Shown piece after piece: positions 16,264-16,376 of a stretch of 16,376 bases of DNA (positions are counted from its first letter, which is position 1; each line of letters begins with the position of its first letter). This DNA comes from Lachnospiraceae bacterium UBA3643 (GTDB taxonomy: Bacteria > Bacillota > Clostridia > Lachnospirales > Lachnospiraceae). A program made the translations under genes and the position numbers. The notes beneath the pieces are model-generated. The model did not search any database. It had not been told where the DNA came from and was given only the letters and a program-made list of their open reading frames with translations. Location of the stretch: the NCBI GenBank assembly GCA_002373855.1, contig DFKO01000128.1, positions 1 through 16,376 on the forward strand. Direction: 5' to 3'.

Positions 16264-16376
16264 ATGATTAAAAGAATCTTAATACCCTTGATCATAATTG
16301 CCATGGTTGCATTTGGCGCTTATTCCTGCGGAGCAGTTATGGAGGAACCAACCTATAATAGCTATCCTGATGATAT
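16264..16376 (+). CDS. N-terminus of a small exported protein or lipoprotein, cut by window edge
   Basis: Thirty-seven codons are visible, open to the end of the window. The N-terminus has two early basic residues (MIKR), then a hydrophobic stretch (about 5-20), then FGAYSCGA with Cys22. This looks like a signal peptide, possibly a lipoprotein one, though Tyr at position -2 of the lipobox is unusual. The segment after it is acidic and rich in Tyr and Pro (EEPTYNSYPDD), suggesting a disordered spacer. I do not recognise the family. It starts 23 bases after the yggS stop with a strong Shine-Dalgarno, so it probably belongs to the same transcript. In many Firmicutes sepF follows this position; the residues seen do not look like SepF. 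Confidence 0.7.
   Translation, partial: MIKRILIPLIIIAMVAFGAYSCGAVMEEPTYNSYPDD

Noticed and set aside
1..16376. Mobile element, CRISPR array, toxin-antitoxin or defence system
   Set aside because: No repeat arrays, transposase or integrase motifs, terminal inverted repeats, or composition breaks were seen; every gene fits core repair, tRNA modification, envelope or metabolism.

Overview
The window is one continuous, densely packed run of genes, all on the + strand, from a moderately AT-rich Gram-positive chromosome. The best guess is a clostridial bacterium of the Lachnospiraceae type. Supporting points are the order miaB-mutS-mutL-miaA, the order mreB-mreC-mreD-PBP2-minC-rodA-mgsA, a nuclease-type MutL, an oversized class B PBP, and an HlyD-like membrane gene just before yggS. 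This assignment rests on gene order and protein style only. I see no tRNA, rRNA, CRISPR array, insertion sequence, phage gene or strong terminator, and no gene-free stretch reaches 300 bases.

Region 1 (1-5659) holds the 3' end of miaB, then mutS, mutL and miaA. The genes overlap or are separated by a few bases, so they look like one operon. It combines methyl-independent mismatch repair with both enzymes that build the ms2i6A37 modification of tRNA.

Region 2 (5716-12798) is the cell-elongation module: an MreB-family actin, MreC, MreD, a 954-residue PBP2, MinC and RodA. A 56-base gap with a small AT-rich hairpin separates it from miaA. Three genes carry unusual features. The MreB has a changed phosphate-2 loop. 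PBP2 carries an insertion of roughly 225 residues between its pedestal and its transpeptidase domain. MinC has no minD or minE beside it, and its RSGQ motif is replaced by KDGQ.

Region 3 (12823-16376) follows without a clear break: methylglyoxal synthase (with Glu where the catalytic Asp is expected), a lipoprotein-type D,D-carboxypeptidase, an HlyD-like bitopic membrane protein, the PLP-homeostasis protein YggS, and the first 37 codons of a small exported protein or lipoprotein.

Functionally, MreBCD, PBP2 and RodA would form the elongasome, with RodA polymerising glycan and PBP2 crosslinking it. The carboxypeptidase trims pentapeptides, and MinC is a candidate FtsZ inhibitor. No wholly new system is evident. 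The most interesting signal is a conserved cassette whose MreB, PBP2, MinC and MgsA each show changes at functional sites.
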